From Paludisphaera soli (GTDB taxonomy: Bacteria; Planctomycetota; Planctomycetia; Isosphaerales; Isosphaeraceae): a stretch of 64,000 nucleotides of DNA. The stretch's first letter is position 1. Each line of letters starts with the position of its first letter. The stretch covers positions 372,001 through 436,000 of the forward strand of contig NZ_JAALJI010000001.1 in the NCBI RefSeq assembly GCF_011064595.1, written 5' to 3'. Below, piece after piece: positions 61,256-64,000 of this stretch. The translations under genes were made by a program, and so were the position numbers. A model generated the notes under the pieces. The model was given only the letters and a program-made list of their open reading frames with translations, had not been told where the DNA came from and made no database searches.

Positions 61256-62424
61256 ATGGGAGAGGAGATGGAGCGAGGGGATTCCACCACGCGAGTCGTG
61301 GTCCTGGGCTCGACGGGCTCGATCGGCCGCAGCGCCCTGGACGTGATCGGCTCGGAAGGCCCCGCGCGGCTGCGGGCCCACGGCCTCAGCGCCCACTCCA
61401 ACTGGCGAAGGCTCGCGGAGCAGGCCCGGGCGGCCTCGCCCCGATTCGTCGTCATGACGGACGACCAGCCCGTCGCCGAGGTCCGAGACGCCCTCCGCGG
61501 CACCGACGTCGAGATCCTCACCGGCCGCGACGGCGTCCTCCGCATGGTCCAGGACGAGTCGACCGACCGCGTGCTCGACGCGATCGTGGGCGCCGCCGGC
61601 CTGGAAGGTGCCTGGGCGGCCCTCGAGGCCGGCAAGACGGTGGCGCTGGCCAACAAAGAGACCCTCGTCGTCGCCGGCCCGCTGATCATGGACCTCGCCC
61701 GTCGCCGCGACGCGCGGCTCCTCCCAGTCGACAGCGAGCACTCGGCCATCTTCCAGGCCCTCCAGGCCGGCGACCGCCGCGAGGTCAAGCGGGTCATCCT
61801 GACCTCTTCTGGCGGTCCCTTCCGGGGCAAGACGCGCCGGGAGCTGCAGGACGTTTCGCCCGAGATGGCCCTCAAGCATCCCACCTGGAGCATGGGCCCC
61901 AAGATCTCGATCGACTCCGCCACGCTCATGAACAAGGCCCTGGAAGTGATCGAGGCCCGCTGGCTCTTCGACCTGGAGCCCGACCAGATCGAAGTCGTCG
62001 TGCATCCGGAGAGCGTCGTCCACTCGATGGTCGAGTTCGTCGACGGCAGCGTGGTCGCCCAGCTCTCGCCTCCGGACATGCGGCTTCCCATCCAGTACGC
62101 CCTGACCTACCCCGACCGCCACCCGTGCCCGGGGCCGAGGCTCGACCTGACCCGGCCGTCCGCCCTCCACTTCGAGCCGCCCGACCGCGAGACCTTCCCG
62201 GCGCTCGACCTGGCCTTCGAGGTCATGAAGCAGGGGGGCACGGCCGGCGCGGCCCTGAACGCCGCCAACGAGGCGGCCGTGGGCCGGTTCCTCGGCGGCG
62301 AGATCGGCTTCCTGGACATCGCCCGGGCCTGCCGGGCCGCGCTCGACCATCACGAATACGATCCCCGCCCGACGCTCGACCGCCTGTGGAAGGTCGACGC
62401 GAAGGCTCGCCTGGAGGTGCAACG

Positions 62425-62437
<13 letters not shown>
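61256..62437 (+). CDS. dxr: 1-deoxy-D-xylulose 5-phosphate reductoisomerase
   Basis: Dxr makes 2-C-methyl-D-erythritol 4-phosphate, the first committed step of the MEP isoprenoid pathway, using NADPH and a divalent metal. The 393-residue product has the nucleotide-binding VVLGSTGSIG (about residues 14-23), ALANKETLV, the metal and substrate motif VDSEHSAIFQ, ILTSSGGPFRG, and PKISIDSATLMNKALEVIEA with further active-site residues. Length and order match the family. An ATG four codons downstream is an alternative start. rseP begins inside its last codons (13-base overlap), a common order in bacteria. Confidence 0.97.

Positions 62438-64000
<1,563 letters not shown>

Overview
The window is high-GC throughout and has the hallmarks of a planctomycete, most likely of the Isosphaeraceae/Singulisphaera type. 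These include a giant surface protein with an LEPR-XLL-like N-terminus (FEDRTLLT), WD40 and caspase-like giant proteins, an ECF sigma factor of the planctomycete kind, and many Pro/Gly-rich secreted proteins. The taxonomic call is inference from gene style; no rRNA or tRNA gene is visible.

Layout. 1-1408: the 3' part of an ABC ATPase gene and a small secreted CPQG-repeat protein. 1506-15705 (+): tssA, a lipoprotein, a 1290-residue membrane-anchored protein with a degenerate caspase-like domain, a PpkA-like Ser/Thr kinase fused to an FGE/sulfatase-modifying domain, and a 1475-residue protein with a dead caspase-like domain, WD40 repeats and an apparently intact caspase-like domain. 15809-19303 (-): a second exported WD40 protein carrying a PDZ-like segment and a pseudo-caspase domain. 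19677-21302 (+): a putative outer-membrane barrel protein. 21406-30000 (-): a 2864-residue right-handed beta-helix surface protein. 30001-30889: a non-coding stretch with an AT-rich palindrome. 30890-51118: the type VI secretion core, with tssB, tssC, hcp, tssE, tssF, tssG, tssK, tssL and a reduced tssM-like gene on +, followed by a methyltransferase and an HNH protein. Then, on -, come an FHA-DUF4123 chaperone, a PAAR-like tip protein and vgrG, then a tandem-FHA protein (+) and clpV/tssH (-).

From 51322 on, the genes are ordinary: an alpha/beta hydrolase, a four-gene minus-strand operon (GT2, DUF362, GT4-type glycosyltransferase, membrane metallophosphoesterase), an SGNH esterase, an ECF-type sigma factor, a possible small protein, an RpoD-like sigma factor, and dxr-rseP running off the end.

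How the genes work together. The two plus-strand blocks flanking the beta-helix gene together make a nearly complete T6SS: sheath TssB/C, tube Hcp, baseplate TssA/E/F/G/K, TssL, tip VgrG/PAAR, recycling ATPase ClpV. The membrane complex is odd. The TssM-like protein is only 487 residues, has lost its nucleotide-binding motifs and has no periplasmic half, and no canonical TssJ is seen. The lipoprotein and the large single-pass protein beside tssA are the best local candidates to fill that gap. A kinase and two FHA proteins suggest control by threonine phosphorylation. The most unusual part is the set of three caspase-like proteins, with graded loss of the catalytic His/Cys pair, next to the T6SS kinase.
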